Positions 1 to 9,159 of a stretch of 64,000 bases of DNA are shown in pieces. This stretch comes from Blastococcus capsensis (lineage in GTDB: Bacteria; Actinomycetota; Actinomycetes; Mycobacteriales; Geodermatophilaceae), in NCBI RefSeq assembly GCF_030165005.1, contig NZ_JASNNW010000020.1:1-64000 (forward strand), given 5' to 3'. Within the stretch, counting starts at the first letter, position 1, and every line of letters begins with the position of its first letter. A program made the translations under genes and the position numbers. The notes below the pieces were generated by a model, which saw only the letters and a program-made list of their open reading frames with translations, had not been told where the DNA came from and did not search any database.

Positions 1-737
1 CCGTTGACCAGGGAGCGTTTCTCGGGGACCAGGGCGAAGTACTCGCCGCGGAAGGGCACGATGCGGGGGGCGGGGACGTCGCCGGCGAGTTCGGCGAGCC
101 GGTCGACCTGCAGGCCGGCGCAGAGCACGACCTGGTCGACGGCGAGCTCCTCGCCGTTGGCTCCCTGCACGACGACCTCCTCGGCCGGCCCGCCGGTGGT
201 GTGCCGCAGTCCGGTGACGGCGAAGCCGGTGCGGACCGAGGCCCCAGATGCCTGCGCGTCGGCGGCCAGCTGCCGGGTGATCCCGGCGTAGTCGACGATC
301 GCGGTGGTGGGGGAGTGCAGGCCGGCGACGCCGGTGACGTGCGGCTCGAGCTCGGCCAGCTGGGCGCGGTCGATGATCCGGATGCCGGGGACGCCGTTGG
401 CGCGGGCCCGCTCGGCGATGGCGTCCAGCCGGGACTGCTCGGCGGCGTCGAGGGCGACCAGCACCTTGCCGACCTCGGAGTAGCCCAGGCCCTTCTCGGC
501 GCAGAACTCCTTCAGCAGGCTCACCCCGCGGCGGCAGAGCAGGGCCTTGAGCGAACCCGGCTCGTAGTACAGGCCGGCGTGCACCACGCCGCTGTTGCGG
601 CCGGTCTGGTGGGCGGCGAGCCGGTCCTCCTTCTCCAGCAGGGTGACCTGGGCATCGGGCCGGAGCTGGAGCAGCCGGCGCGCGACCGCGGCACCGATGA
701 TGCCGCCGCCGACGACGGCGAAGCGAGAGACTGTCAT
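1..737 (-). CDS. lhgO: L-2-hydroxyglutarate oxidase LhgO, 5' part (cut by window edge)
   Basis: FAD-dependent oxidoreductase of the DAO family that oxidises L-2-hydroxyglutarate to 2-oxoglutarate. The gene reads leftward and runs off the window; about 245 residues are visible. The product begins MTVSRFAVVGGGIIGAAVAR, a dinucleotide-binding fold with the GGGIIG turn at residues 10-15, followed by ETGRNSG-type sequence (HQTGRNSGVVHAGLYYEPGS) that is diagnostic for LhgO/L2HGDH. Later stretches such as VVLCAGLQVDRLAELAG and PFRGEYFALVP also fit. The ATG at 737 is chosen because the Rossmann motif starts at once. It is divergent from aroC. Related D-amino-acid-oxidase-type enzymes are the alternative, but the HAGLYY stretch favours LhgO. 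Confidence 0.85.
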   Translation of the reverse strand, partial: MTVSRFAVVGGGIIGAAVARRLLQLRPDAQVTLLEKEDRLAAHQTGRNSGVVHAGLYYEPGSLKALLCRRGVSLLKEFCAEKGLGYSEVGKVLVALDAAEQSRLDAIAERARANGVPGIRIIDRAQLAELEPHVTGVAGLHSPTTAIVDYAGITRQLAADAQASGASVRTGFAVTGLRHTTGGPAEEVVVQGANGEELAVDQVVLCAGLQVDRLAELAGDVPAPRIVPFRGEYFALVPEKRSLVN

Positions 738-799
738 CGTCTTCCGATCCTCTGCGGACGGGCGCCATCGATCGGTGCCCCGTGAGCGAGACTAGTGCC

Positions 800-816
800 T
801 GGTGTACGGAACACCA
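800..816. promoter_or_regulatory. Inverted repeat in the lhgO/aroC intergenic region, possible operator
   Basis: TGGTGT-N5-ACACCA forms a perfect 6-base dyad about 65 bases before the lhgO start. On the minus strand it lies just before a TAGTCT sequence that could be a -10 element for lhgO. LhgO genes are known to be controlled by GntR-family repressors in pseudomonads, so an operator is plausible, but no regulator gene is visible here. Inference only. Confidence 0.3.
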
Positions 817-881
817 TCCGCGGCTCCGCGGTTTTCCTGCCTCGGATCGGCAGCGGGGAGCCGCCTGGCAGAATCCCCCGC

Positions 882-2060
882 ATGTTGCGCTGGCTGACCG
901 CCGGTGAGTCGCACGGCCAGCAGCTCACCGCCATTCTCGAGGGCCTCCCCGCCGGGGTGGAGGTCCAGACGTCCGACCTCGACCTGCAGCTGGCCCGTCG
1001 CCGCCTGGGACACGGGCGGGGGGCCCGCATGTCGTTCGAGCAGGACGTCGTGACGCTGACCGGTGGCGTGCGGCACGGCCGTACGCAGGGCGGACCGATC
1101 GCGGTACAGGTGGGCAACACCGAGTGGCCGAAGTGGGAGACCGTGATGTCGGCCGATCCGGTGGACGCCGACGTGCTCGCCGGCCAGGCGCGCAACGCGC
1201 CGCTGACCCGGCCGCGCCCCGGCCACGCCGACCTCGCCGGCATGCAGAAGTACGGCTTCGACGACGCACGGCCCGTCCTCGAGCGGGCCAGTGCGCGGGA
1301 GACGGCGGCCCGGGTGGCGCTCGGCGCGATCGCCCAGGCGTTCCTGCGCCAGACCGTCGGTGTCTCGGTGGTCAGCCACGTGGTGGGCATCGGCCCGGTC
1401 GTCGCCCCCGACGGGATCGTGCCGGGTCCCGACGACAACCCGCGGCTGGACGAGGACCCGGTGCGCTGCGCCGACCCGGCCACCAGCGGGCGCATGGTCG
1501 CCGAGATCGACGACGCGCGGAAGACGGGGGACACCCTCGGCGGGGTCATCGAGGTCGTCGTCCACGGGCTGCCCCCGGGTCTGGGCACCCACGTGCACTG
1601 GGACCGCCGGCTCGACGCCCGCCTCGCCGCCGCCCTCATGGGCGTGCAGTCGGTCAAGGCGGTCGAGGTGGGCGACGGGCTGGAGACCGCCCGCCGCCGG
1701 GGGTCGGTGGCCCACGACGAGATCGTTGCGTCCGAGGGGCGGATCCGGCGGCTCACCGACCGCGCCGGCGGTATCGAGGGCGGTATGACCAACGGCGAGG
1801 TGCTGCGCGTCCGCGCCGCCATGAAGCCGATCAGCACCGTGCCCCGGGCGCTGCAGACCGTCGACGTCGCCACCGGGGAGCCGGCAGTGGCCATCAACCA
1901 GCGCAGCGACGCCTGCGCGGTGCCCCGCGGCAGCGTGGTGATGGAGGCGATGGTCGCGCTCGTGCTGGCCGACGTCGTGCTGGAGAAGTTCGGCGGCGAC
2001 TCCGTGGCCGAGACCCGCCGCAACGCGCAGGCCTACCTCGACGCGCTGCCCTACCGATGA
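882..2060 (+). CDS. aroC: Chorismate synthase
   Basis: Catalyses the last shikimate step, 5-enolpyruvylshikimate-3-phosphate to chorismate, using reduced FMN. The 392-residue length is normal. It starts [13 protein letters not shown]; the GESHGQ signature is at residues 8-13, [12 protein letters not shown] follows near 40, and the C-terminal signature is [14 protein letters not shown]. The frame is open 29 codons further upstream, but family members start at the MLRW-type sequence, so ATG 882 is taken. There is no good Shine-Dalgarno; CAGAAT seven bases before the ATG hints at a leaderless transcript. First gene of the aroC-aroK-aroB-aroQ run, overlapping aroK by ATGA. Confidence 0.97.
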   Translation: MLRWLTAGESHGQQLTAILEGLPAGVEVQTSDLDLQLARRRLGHGRGARMSFEQDVVTLTGGVRHGRTQGGPIAVQVGNTEWPKWETVMSADPVDADVLAGQARNAPLTRPRPGHADLAGMQKYGFDDARPVLERASARETAARVALGAIAQAFLRQTVGVSVVSHVVGIGPVVAPDGIVPGPDDNPRLDEDPVRCADPATSGRMVAEIDDARKTGDTLGGVIEVVVHGLPPGLGTHVHWDRRLDARLAAALMGVQSVKAVEVGDGLETARRRGSVAHDEIVASEGRIRRLTDRAGGIEGGMTNGEVLRVRAAMKPISTVPRALQTVDVATGEPAVAINQRSDACAVPRGSVVMEAMVALVLADVVLEKFGGDSVAETRRNAQAYLDALPYR

Positions 2061-2590
2061 CCTCCCCGGCACTGGTCCTCGTCGGCCCCCCGGCGTCGGG
2101 CAAGACGACGGTCGGCACGGCCGTCGCCGCCGCGCGGGACCTCCCGTTCCGGGACAGCGACCGGGACATCGAGGTCGAGACGGGCACGACGATCGCCGAC
2201 CTGTTCGTGGCGCACGGCGAGCCGCACTTCCGGGCGCTGGAGGAGCGGGCCGTCGCCCGCGCGCTCGCCGAGCACGCCGGTGTGCTGGCGCTCGGCGGCG
2301 GCGCGGTGATCAGCGCCGCCACCCGCGAGCTGCTGGTCGCCTACGGCCGCGGCGGCGGCACCGTGGTCTGGCTCGACGTCGACGTCGCCTCGGCGGCCCG
2401 CCGGGTCGGCCTCTCCCGGGACCGGCCGCTGCTGGCCGTGAACCCCCGCGCGATGCTGCGCACCATGCTGGAGGAGCGTGCCCCGCTCTACGCCGGGGTG
2501 GCCACCCACCCGGTCGCCACCGCGGGGCGCGCACCGGAGGAGGTCGTCGCCGACGTGCTCGCCGTCCTGACGCAGGAGAGCGCCCGGTGA
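2057..2590 (+). CDS. aroK: Shikimate kinase
   Basis: Phosphorylates shikimate to shikimate-3-phosphate with ATP. 177 residues, typical for AroK. The P-loop GPPASGKTT is at residues 10-18, followed by the shikimate-binding DSDRDIE stretch and the GGGAV loop ([17 protein letters not shown]). The lid region has LSRDRPLL. The ATG overlaps the aroC stop (ATGA) and its own stop overlaps the aroB GTG, so the three genes are probably translationally coupled. Confidence 0.97.
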   Translation: MTSPALVLVGPPASGKTTVGTAVAAARDLPFRDSDRDIEVETGTTIADLFVAHGEPHFRALEERAVARALAEHAGVLALGGGAVISAATRELLVAYGRGGGTVVWLDVDVASAARRVGLSRDRPLLAVNPRAMLRTMLEERAPLYAGVATHPVATAGRAPEEVVADVLAVLTQESAR

Positions 2591-3645
2591 CCCGGCGCGT
2601 TCCCGTCGCGGGGGAGAAGCCCTACGAGGTGACCATCGGCGCCGGCGCGCAGCGGGAGCTCGCGCTGGTGCTGGCCGGCACGCCCCGGGTCGCCGTCGTC
2701 CACGCGCCGCCGCTGGCCGCTGCCGCCGGCGCCGCCGTCGAGATCCTGCAGACGGCCGGCGTGGCCGCCGAGGCGCTCGTCGTCCCCGATGGCGAGGCGG
2801 CGAAGACCGCGCAGGTCGCCGCTGAGATGTGGGAGGAGTTCGGCCGCCTCGGGCTCACCCGCTCCGACGCGGTCGTGGGGATCGGTGGGGGAGCGGTCAC
2901 CGATCTCGCCGGCTTCCTGGCCGCGACCTGGACCCGTGGCATCCGGTTCGTGACGGTGCCCACGAGCGTGCTGGGCATGGTCGACGCCGCCGTGGGCGGG
3001 AAGACCGGCATCAACACCGCGGCCGGCAAGAACCTCGTCGGTGCCTTCCACCCCCCGGCTGCCGTGCTGGCCGACACCGACCTGCTGGCCGGGTTGCCGG
3101 AGGCGGAGTTCCGGTCCGGGATGGCGGAGGTCGTGAAGTGCGGCTTCATCGCCGACGGCGAGATCCTGCGGCTGCTCGACGTCGATCCCACGGGCCGCCG
3201 GGACACCGAGGAGCTGATCGAACGCGCGGTCCGGGTCAAGGCCGACGCCGTGGGTGAGGACCTCTACGACACCGGCGTGCGCGAGTTCCTCAACTACGGG
3301 CACACGCTTGGCCACGCGATCGAGCGGGTGGAGGACTTCGGTTGGCGGCACGGCGAGGCGGTCGCGGTCGGACTGGTCTTCGCCGCCGAGCTGGCCGGGC
3401 AGGCGGGGCTGTTGACCCCGGCCGACGTGGTCCGGCACCGCAACCTCGTCGCCGCCATGGAGCTCCCCATCCGGTACGCCGGCGACTGGGACCGGCTGCA
3501 GCAGGTGATGCGCGTGGACAAGAAGGCCCGCGGCGCGTCGCTGCGGTTCGTCGTCCTCGAGGGCCTGGGCAACCCCAGGATCCTGACCGACCCCGACCAG
3601 GCCTGGCTCGACGCGGCGTGGGCCGCAGTATCGGAGACGGCATGA
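2587..3645 (+). CDS. aroB: 3-dehydroquinate synthase
   Basis: Converts DAHP to 3-dehydroquinate; NAD+ and divalent-metal-dependent cytosolic enzyme. 352 residues. The NAD-binding stretch [21 protein letters not shown] lies near residues 98-118 and is followed by [20 protein letters not shown]. Metal ligands are the Glu in [13 protein letters not shown] and the His residues in [11 protein letters not shown] and WRHGEAV. Starts with GTG inside GTGA over the aroK stop and ends in ATGA with aroQ. Confidence 0.97.
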   Translation: MTRRVPVAGEKPYEVTIGAGAQRELALVLAGTPRVAVVHAPPLAAAAGAAVEILQTAGVAAEALVVPDGEAAKTAQVAAEMWEEFGRLGLTRSDAVVGIGGGAVTDLAGFLAATWTRGIRFVTVPTSVLGMVDAAVGGKTGINTAAGKNLVGAFHPPAAVLADTDLLAGLPEAEFRSGMAEVVKCGFIADGEILRLLDVDPTGRRDTEELIERAVRVKADAVGEDLYDTGVREFLNYGHTLGHAIERVEDFGWRHGEAVAVGLVFAAELAGQAGLLTPADVVRHRNLVAAMELPIRYAGDWDRLQQVMRVDKKARGASLRFVVLEGLGNPRILTDPDQAWLDAAWAAVSETA

Positions 3646-4076
3646 CCATCCAGGTGCTCAACGGCGCCAACCTCGGCCGGCTCGGCACCCGCGAGCCGGA
3701 GATCTACGGGACGACGACCTACGCGCAGCTGGTCGAGCTGCTGGAGACGGCCGGCCGCGAGCTCGGCGTCGAGGTGGTGGTGCGCCAGACCGACGACGAA
3801 GGCGAGCTGCTGCGCTGGATCCACGAGGCCACCGACGCCGGGCACCCGGTCGTGGTCAACCCGGGCGGCTGGACGCACACCTCGGTGGTCCTGCACGACG
3901 CGCTCGCCGCGGTGAACGCACCGGTGATCGAGGTGCACATCAGCAACATCCACCGCCGCGAGGAGTTCCGCCGGTACTCCTACGTGTCCCGGGTCGCCGA
4001 CGGCGCCATCGTCGGGCTCGGCGTGCACGGCTACGTGCTGGCGCTGCAGTGGCTGGTGCTCCGGGGCCTGTCATGA
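3642..4076 (+). CDS. aroQ: Type II 3-dehydroquinate dehydratase
   Basis: Dehydrates 3-dehydroquinate to 3-dehydroshikimate; the type II enzyme is a dodecamer. 144 residues. The N-terminal [18 protein letters not shown] carries the flexible active-site loop and catalytic Tyr. [16 protein letters not shown] and [14 protein letters not shown] carry the substrate-binding Asn/His and the catalytic His. The ATG overlaps the aroB stop and the gene ends in ATGA with the peptidase gene. Confidence 0.97.
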   Translation: MTIQVLNGANLGRLGTREPEIYGTTTYAQLVELLETAGRELGVEVVVRQTDDEGELLRWIHEATDAGHPVVVNPGGWTHTSVVLHDALAAVNAPVIEVHISNIHRREEFRRYSYVSRVADGAIVGLGVHGYVLALQWLVLRGLS

Positions 4077-5203
4077 ATGCGGCCGGGGCGCAGGGGCGGG
4101 TGGCCAGCAGAGCGGCGCGGCGGGACGCGCTCCGCGCCACTGCCGCCGAGCGCGGGTTCGACGCCGTCCTGGTCACGAACCTGCTCAACGTCCGCTACCT
4201 GACCGGTTTCACCGGGTCCAACGGCGCCCTGCTGGTGCGCGTCGACCGTGCCGACCTGTTCGGCACGGACGGGCGGTACACCACGCAGGCCGCGACCCAG
4301 GTGCCGGACGTGGAGGTCGTCGTCGACCGGGCGACGGTGGCCGCGCTGGCGCGCGAGGCCGTGCGGCGCGGCGCCGGCCGGCTGGCCTACGAGTCCCACG
4401 ATCTGACCGTCGACGGTCTGCACGGGCTGCAGCGGGTGCTCACCGACGCCGCCGCCGGTGGCACGGTCCCGGAACTGGCCTCCGTGCGCCGGGCCGTCGA
4501 GGCCCAGCGCGCGATCAAGGACGACGGCGAGATCGAGGCGCTGCGCCGTGCGTGCGCGGTCGCCGACCAGGCGCTCGCCGAGCTGGCCGCGGAGGGCGCC
4601 CTGCGGCCGGGCCGCACCGAGCTGCAGGTCGGCCGCGAGCTCGACGCACGGATGCTGGCCCTCGGCGCGGAGGCGCCGTCGTTCGAGACGATCGTCGCCA
4701 CCGGCGTCAACTCCGCGATCCCGCACCACCGGCCCGACGCGACGGTGCTGCGCGAGGGCGACTTCCTCAAGATCGACTTCGGCGCGACCGTCGACGGCTA
4801 CCACTCCGACATGACCCGCACGCTGGTGCTCGGCCACGCGGCCGACTGGCAGCGCGAGATCTACGAGCTGGTGGCCGCGGCGCAGGCGGCCGGTCGGGCC
4901 GCGCTGGCCGTGGGTGCGGACGTCGTCGCGGTGGACTCCGCCGCCCGGGACGCCATCATCGAGGCCGGTCACGGCGACCACTTTCCACACGGGCTGGGGC
5001 ACGGCGTCGGCCTGGAGATCCACGAGGCGCCGGGCATCGGCCAGCTGGGCGCAGGTACGCTGGCCGCCGGCATGGCCGTCACCGTGGAGCCGGGCGTGTA
5101 CCTACCCGACCACGGCGGTGTCCGGATCGAGGACACCCTGATCGTCACCGACGACGCGCCCGAGTTGTTGACCCTCACGAGCAAGGAACTGCTGGTTCTC
5201 TGA
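4073..5203 (+). CDS. M24 family Xaa-Pro aminopeptidase
   Basis: Metallopeptidase of the pita-bread fold that removes residues next to proline. 376 residues from the ATG that overlaps the aroQ stop; a start eight codons upstream is possible but would overlap aroQ more. The N-terminal creatinase-like domain (about 1-130) contains [19 protein letters not shown]. The C-terminal catalytic domain carries the dinuclear-metal ligands: two Asp in [18 protein letters not shown], His in [13 protein letters not shown], and Glu in [10 protein letters not shown] and GGVRIEDTL. The aroQ-peptidase-efp order is common in Actinobacteria. Whether it is PepP or a PepQ-like dipeptidase cannot be decided here. Confidence 0.9.
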   Translation: MNAAGAQGRVASRAARRDALRATAAERGFDAVLVTNLLNVRYLTGFTGSNGALLVRVDRADLFGTDGRYTTQAATQVPDVEVVVDRATVAALAREAVRRGAGRLAYESHDLTVDGLHGLQRVLTDAAAGGTVPELASVRRAVEAQRAIKDDGEIEALRRACAVADQALAELAAEGALRPGRTELQVGRELDARMLALGAEAPSFETIVATGVNSAIPHHRPDATVLREGDFLKIDFGATVDGYHSDMTRTLVLGHAADWQREIYELVAAAQAAGRAALAVGADVVAVDSAARDAIIEAGHGDHFPHGLGHGVGLEIHEAPGIGQLGAGTLAAGMAVTVEPGVYLPDHGGVRIEDTLIVTDDAPELLTLTSKELLVL

Positions 5204-5763
5204 TGGCTACCACCAACGATCTCAAGAACGGCATGGTCCTCAACCTGGACGGCCAGCTCTGGACCGTCACCGAGTTCCAGCACGTCAAGCCGGGCAAGGG
5301 CGGCGCCTTCGTGCGCACCACGCTGAAGAACGTCCTCTCGGGCAAGGTCGTCGACAAGACCTTCAACGCCGGCACCAAGGTGGAGACGGCCAACGTCGAC
5401 AAGCGGTCGATGACCTACCTCTACAAGGACGGCGCCGACTTCGTCTTCATGGACGGCGACACGTTCGACCAGATCCCGGTCCCGGCCCAGACCCTCGGTG
5501 GCGGCGCGGACTACCTGCTGGAGAACACCGAGGTCACCGTCGCCATGCACGACAGCAACCCGCTCTACGTCGAGCTGCCGGTCACGATGGAGCTCGTCGT
5601 CGAGCACACCGACCCGGGCCTGCAGGGCGACCGCTCCACCGGTGGCACCAAGCCGGCGACGCTCGAGACCGGCGCCCAGATCCAGGTGCCCCTGTTCATC
5701 AGCACCGGCGAGAAGCTGAAGGTCGACACCCGCGACGGCCGGTACCTCGGCCGCGCCAACTGA
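5203..5763 (+). CDS. efp: Translation elongation factor P
   Basis: Rescues ribosomes stalled on polyproline by binding between the P and E sites. 186 residues, full length. The KOW-like domain I carries the loop [12 protein letters not shown] with Lys32 at the tip. OB domain II contains [18 protein letters not shown] and domain III ends in [20 protein letters not shown]. The ATG shares one base with the upstream stop (TGATG). No EpmA/EpmB-type modification genes are nearby, as usual for Actinobacteria. Confidence 0.98.
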   Translation: MATTNDLKNGMVLNLDGQLWTVTEFQHVKPGKGGAFVRTTLKNVLSGKVVDKTFNAGTKVETANVDKRSMTYLYKDGADFVFMDGDTFDQIPVPAQTLGGGADYLLENTEVTVAMHDSNPLYVELPVTMELVVEHTDPGLQGDRSTGGTKPATLETGAQIQVPLFISTGEKLKVDTRDGRYLGRAN

Positions 5764-5800
5764 GCGTCGTGCCGATGTCGCCCACCCGCCCCGCCCGCTG

Positions 5801-6208
5801 ATGGCCGCGCGGAGCAAGGCGCGCAAGCGTGCCGTCGACGTCCTCTACGAGGCCGACGTCCGCGGTCGCGACCGGCTGGAGCTGCTCCGGGAGCGGGTCG
5901 CCGACGGGAACCCGCCGGTGCCCGACCACGCCGTCCGGCTGGTCGAGGGCGTCGACCAGCAGGCTGCGCGCATCGACGAGCTGATTGAGGGGCACGCCGC
6001 CAACTGGTCGCTGGACCGGCTGCCCGACGTCGACCGCGCCATCCTGCGGATGGCGACCTACGAGCTGCTGTGGGCCGACGACGTCCCGGACGCCGTGGTC
6101 ATCGACGAGGCGGTCGAGCTGGCCAAGGCGCTCTCCACCGACGACTCGCCGGGCTACGTCAACGGCGTGCTCGGCGCGATCCTGGCCGCCGAGGTGCCGA
6201 CCGCCTGA
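5801..6208 (+). CDS. nusB: Transcription antitermination factor NusB
   Basis: Binds boxA RNA with NusE (S10) in rRNA antitermination complexes. 135 residues, all-helical; the start MAARSKARKRAVDVLYEADVRGRD matches the RNA-binding N-terminus and DRAILRMATYELLWADDVPDAVVIDEAVELAKALSTDDS-type sequence (split across residues 75-115) is the conserved core, ending GYVNGVLGAI. It follows efp by 37 bases without a clear Shine-Dalgarno. Last gene of the aro-efp-nusB cluster. Confidence 0.95.
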   Translation: MAARSKARKRAVDVLYEADVRGRDRLELLRERVADGNPPVPDHAVRLVEGVDQQAARIDELIEGHAANWSLDRLPDVDRAILRMATYELLWADDVPDAVVIDEAVELAKALSTDDSPGYVNGVLGAILAAEVPTA

Positions 6209-6775
6209 CTCGCTGTACCGCTGAACATCTGCGGCACTCCGGGCAGCGGAGTGACCACGTGCTTACGCGGATCGCACGATTCTCCTCTCGCGGTGGTCTG
6301 GCCGAACGCCAGCGGGGCGGCGAGGACGGTCCGCGGGGAGGATCTGCCCGGGCGGGCACCCCGCCTCCGGCGGATCGCTGCGGGCTGCTCGATCACGGCG
6401 CTCGAGCGTGCCCTCCAGTGGCGGCGGGAGCCGCCAGTCATGGCTCGAGGGAATGGCCCCTCCAGGACGGCGGTCACCGGCGTGAGCGGTGACCTCGGCT
6501 GGTTCCGGAAGGCACGCGCCGGCCACGCGGCCAGCACCATGCCGACGAATTCGGCCTCCGGTCGACTACACCGTGTCCAGGGACATCGTCCGCTGAAACC
6601 AAGATCGTCACACGATCGTCATGTGATGGGACACGAACGGGTGGATCCTTCTGTGCCGACCGGCGTGGCTCGGTTTCCGACTCGCGGGCGAGCCGGGCGG
6701 TGTGGTCCGATCGCTGGCGGAAACGCGCTCGTAGGCCTCTCATCTGGGCCGGCGCGGTTCCGGAGGAGAGGGCAG
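6209..6775. other. 567-base intergenic region before the DUF4331 gene
   Basis: The plus frame of the DUF4331 gene stays open through most of this stretch, but the translation looks random and no conserved protein is recognisable on either strand. Two features stand out: the dyad TCACA-N9-TGTGA at 6608-6626, and the direct repeat GATCGTCA at 6603-6610 and 6614-6621, spaced 11 bases (one helical turn). Both lie about 150 bases before the DUF4331 start and may be a regulator site. No terminator with a T-run was found after nusB. Confidence 0.4.
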
Positions 6776-8386
6776 ATGCACAACAAGAGCAGAAGCCGAC
6801 GCATGGGCGGCTCGATGGCGGTGGCGGGTGCCACCGCCGTCGCGGTCTCCAGCTCGCTGCTGGTGGGCCCCGCGGTGGGGTCGGCCTCCAGCCACCGGGA
6901 GGCGCCACTGATCCTGAACGACCCGTTGGTCGACAACACCGACGTGTACGCCTTCGTGTCGCCCGACAAGGCCGACACGGTGACGCTGATCGCCAACTTC
7001 GCGCCGTTCTCGGTGCCGGGCCAGGGGCCGAACTACTACCCGTGGGCCACCGAGGACACGGCTCGGTACAACATCAAGGTCGACAGCAACGGCGACGCAC
7101 AGCCGGACAAGACGTACCGGTTCACCTTCACCACCCAGGACCTGCGGCCGGAGGTGACGTACGAGGAGGCAGCCGACGGCACCTTCCTCTACAACAACGG
7201 CGTCGTGGACTCCTTCGATGACGAGAACCTGCTGTTCAAGCAGTTCTACACCGTCACCGAGGTGGCTGCGGACGGCACGGAGACGGTGCTGGTGGAGAAC
7301 TCGCCGGTGGCACCGGACTTCGTCGGCGAGGCATCGATGCCCAACTACGCCTCGCTGCGGGAGTCGGGTATCTCGCAGTTGCAGAACGGTGGCACGGCCT
7401 TCGCCGGCCGCGCCGAGGACCCGTTCTTCCTCGACATCCGGGTCTTCGACCTCATCTACGGCGCCGACCTCTCCGAGCGGGGCGACGACACGCTGGCGGG
7501 CTACAACGTGAACTCCATCGCGTTGCAGCTGCCGATCGACGCCGTCACCGCCGACGGCGAGCCGGTCATCGGCGTGTGGAGCACCACCGAGCGGCCGTCC
7601 ACGCGCACGATGGCGGCGGACGGCACGCAGGCCTACGACGGCGACTACGTCCAGGTCTCGCGTCTGGGCAACCCGCTGGTCAACGAGGTCGTCGTGCCGA
7701 TCGGTCTCAAGGACCCCTTCAACAGCCTGCCGCCGGCGCAGGACTCCACCGTCGAGATGCTGGTGGACCGGGTCCTCAACCCCGAGGTGCCGCAGGTGGT
7801 CGAGAAGCTCTACGGCATCCCGGCTCCGGAAGGGCCGCGCGACGACCTCTTCACCATCTTCCTCACCGGCATCCAGGGCCTCAACCAGCCCGCCAACGTG
7901 ACGCCGGCGGAGATGCTGCGGCTCAACACCTCCATCCCGCCGACCGCGCAGCCCAACCCGCTCGGCGCGCTGGGTGGCGACCTCGCAGGCTTCCCCAACG
8001 GCCGCCGGCTGGTCGACGACGTGGTGGACATCGAGCTGCAGGCCCTCGAGGGGGCGGTGAACGTCGATGGCCGCGGTGGCAGCCTCACCGGGGTGGAGAT
8101 CGTGGAGCCGCTGGCCAAGGGCGACCTGGTCAGCAGCAACGACCGCGAGTTCGGGGAGAGCTTCCCGTACCTGGCGCTGCCGTACTCGGCCACCGACGTG
8201 GCCGGCTCGCTGGGCACCAACCCGACCGGCGGCGTGGCCGCCGGCGGTGGCGGGACCGCGGTGGACACCGCTTCGGCGTCGGCGCAGGGTGCGGGCGCAC
8301 TGGCCGGCCTGGCCGGCGGTGCGGCGCTGCTGGCCGGCGGTGTGCTGGTGCTGCGGCGCGGCCGTAACGGCGAGGTCGCGCAGTAG
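6776..8386 (+). CDS. DUF4331 family secreted/anchored protein
   Basis: Function unknown. The 536-residue product has a basic N-terminus and hydrophobic signal segment (about residues 13-38). It is followed by SSHREAPLI, the hallmark at the mature N-terminus of DUF4331 proteins, then the conserved DNTDVYAFVSPD. The C-terminus has a Gly/Ala hydrophobic helix ending LVLRRGRNGEVAQ, so it is probably membrane-anchored facing outward; there is no LPxTG. The ATG at 6776 is preceded by GGAGGAG, which settles the start although the frame is open 175 codons upstream. The stop overlaps the sortase GTG by one base, so the cluster is an operon. Confidence 0.85.
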   Translation: MHNKSRSRRMGGSMAVAGATAVAVSSSLLVGPAVGSASSHREAPLILNDPLVDNTDVYAFVSPDKADTVTLIANFAPFSVPGQGPNYYPWATEDTARYNIKVDSNGDAQPDKTYRFTFTTQDLRPEVTYEEAADGTFLYNNGVVDSFDDENLLFKQFYTVTEVAADGTETVLVENSPVAPDFVGEASMPNYASLRESGISQLQNGGTAFAGRAEDPFFLDIRVFDLIYGADLSERGDDTLAGYNVNSIALQLPIDAVTADGEPVIGVWSTTERPSTRTMAADGTQAYDGDYVQVSRLGNPLVNEVVVPIGLKDPFNSLPPAQDSTVEMLVDRVLNPEVPQVVEKLYGIPAPEGPRDDLFTIFLTGIQGLNQPANVTPAEMLRLNTSIPPTAQPNPLGALGGDLAGFPNGRRLVDDVVDIELQALEGAVNVDGRGGSLTGVEIVEPLAKGDLVSSNDREFGESFPYLALPYSATDVAGSLGTNPTGGVAAGGGGTAVDTASASAQGAGALAGLAGGAALLAGGVLVLRRGRNGEVAQ

Positions 8387-9159
8387 TGCACTCCCCTCAG
8401 CCCGGCTCGGGCGCGCACCGTCGCGCCCGAGCCGGGTCCGGCTCCCGCTCCCGTCGCGTCCGCGCGGCGGGAGCGGGGCTGGTCGCCGCGGCGCTGCTGG
8501 TGACCAGCTTCTTCGCGGGCATGGTGTACGCGGAGTCCAGCGCGCCGGCGCAGCCTGTCGCGGCCGCAGAGCAGATCTCCAGCGACACGCCTGCCCAGGA
8601 ACCCGCCGCGCGGTGGATCGAGCCGCTCACCAGCGTGCCCGCGGTGTCCCGCGACACCGGCGCGGCGCCGCCGGTGGAGGTGAGCATCCCGGCCATCGGT
8701 GTGCAGGAGAGCCTCATCGGGTTGCGGGTCAGGCCCGACGGCGAACTGCAGGCGCCCGAGGACTACGGCGATGCGGGCTGGTGGAGCGCCGGCCCGGCAC
8801 CCGGGGACCCCGGTGCGGCACTCTTCGTCGGGCACGTGGACAGCCAGGAGGGCCCTGCGGTCTTCTACCGGCTCCGGGAGCTCCAGCCGGGCGACGTCGT
8901 GTCGGTGCGGCGCTCCGACGGCACCACGGCCGAGTTCGTGGTGCAGGGCTCGGAGACCTTCAGCAAGGAAGCCATCCCCGACGAGGTGGTGTACCGCAGC
9001 GACGGCAAGCCGTCGCTGCACCTGGTGACCTGCGGCGGGACGTTCGACCGCGCGACCGGTAACTACCGGGACAACGTGGTGGTGTTCGCGGACCTGGTGG
9101 AGGATCCCGGCACGCCGCCCGACCAGGCCGTACCGGAGGACGAAGGGAACGAGAGTTGA
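8386..9159 (+). CDS. Class F sortase
   Basis: Extracytoplasmic cysteine transpeptidase family. 257 residues with a basic start and one membrane segment (about 27-48: GAGLVAAALLVTSFFAGMVY), a linker, then the sortase barrel. Catalytic His is in LFVGHVDSQ, Cys in LHLVTCGGTFD and Arg in GNYRDNVVVFADL. The PVEVSIPAIGV start of the barrel is typical of class F. No LPxTG-type protein is encoded in the cluster, so the substrate is unknown; class F enzymes often lie beside other envelope genes. Starts GTG at the end of the DUF4331 gene and overlaps the next gene by TTGA. Confidence 0.92.
   Translation: MHSPQPGSGAHRRARAGSGSRSRRVRAAGAGLVAAALLVTSFFAGMVYAESSAPAQPVAAAEQISSDTPAQEPAARWIEPLTSVPAVSRDTGAAPPVEVSIPAIGVQESLIGLRVRPDGELQAPEDYGDAGWWSAGPAPGDPGAALFVGHVDSQEGPAVFYRLRELQPGDVVSVRRSDGTTAEFVVQGSETFSKEAIPDEVVYRSDGKPSLHLVTCGGTFDRATGNYRDNVVVFADLVEDPGTPPDQAVPEDEGNES

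Noticed and set aside
6251-6775. A 175-codon N-terminal extension of the DUF4331 protein
   Set aside because: The extension looks random, and a signal peptide plus a strong GGAGGAG sits at the 6776 ATG.
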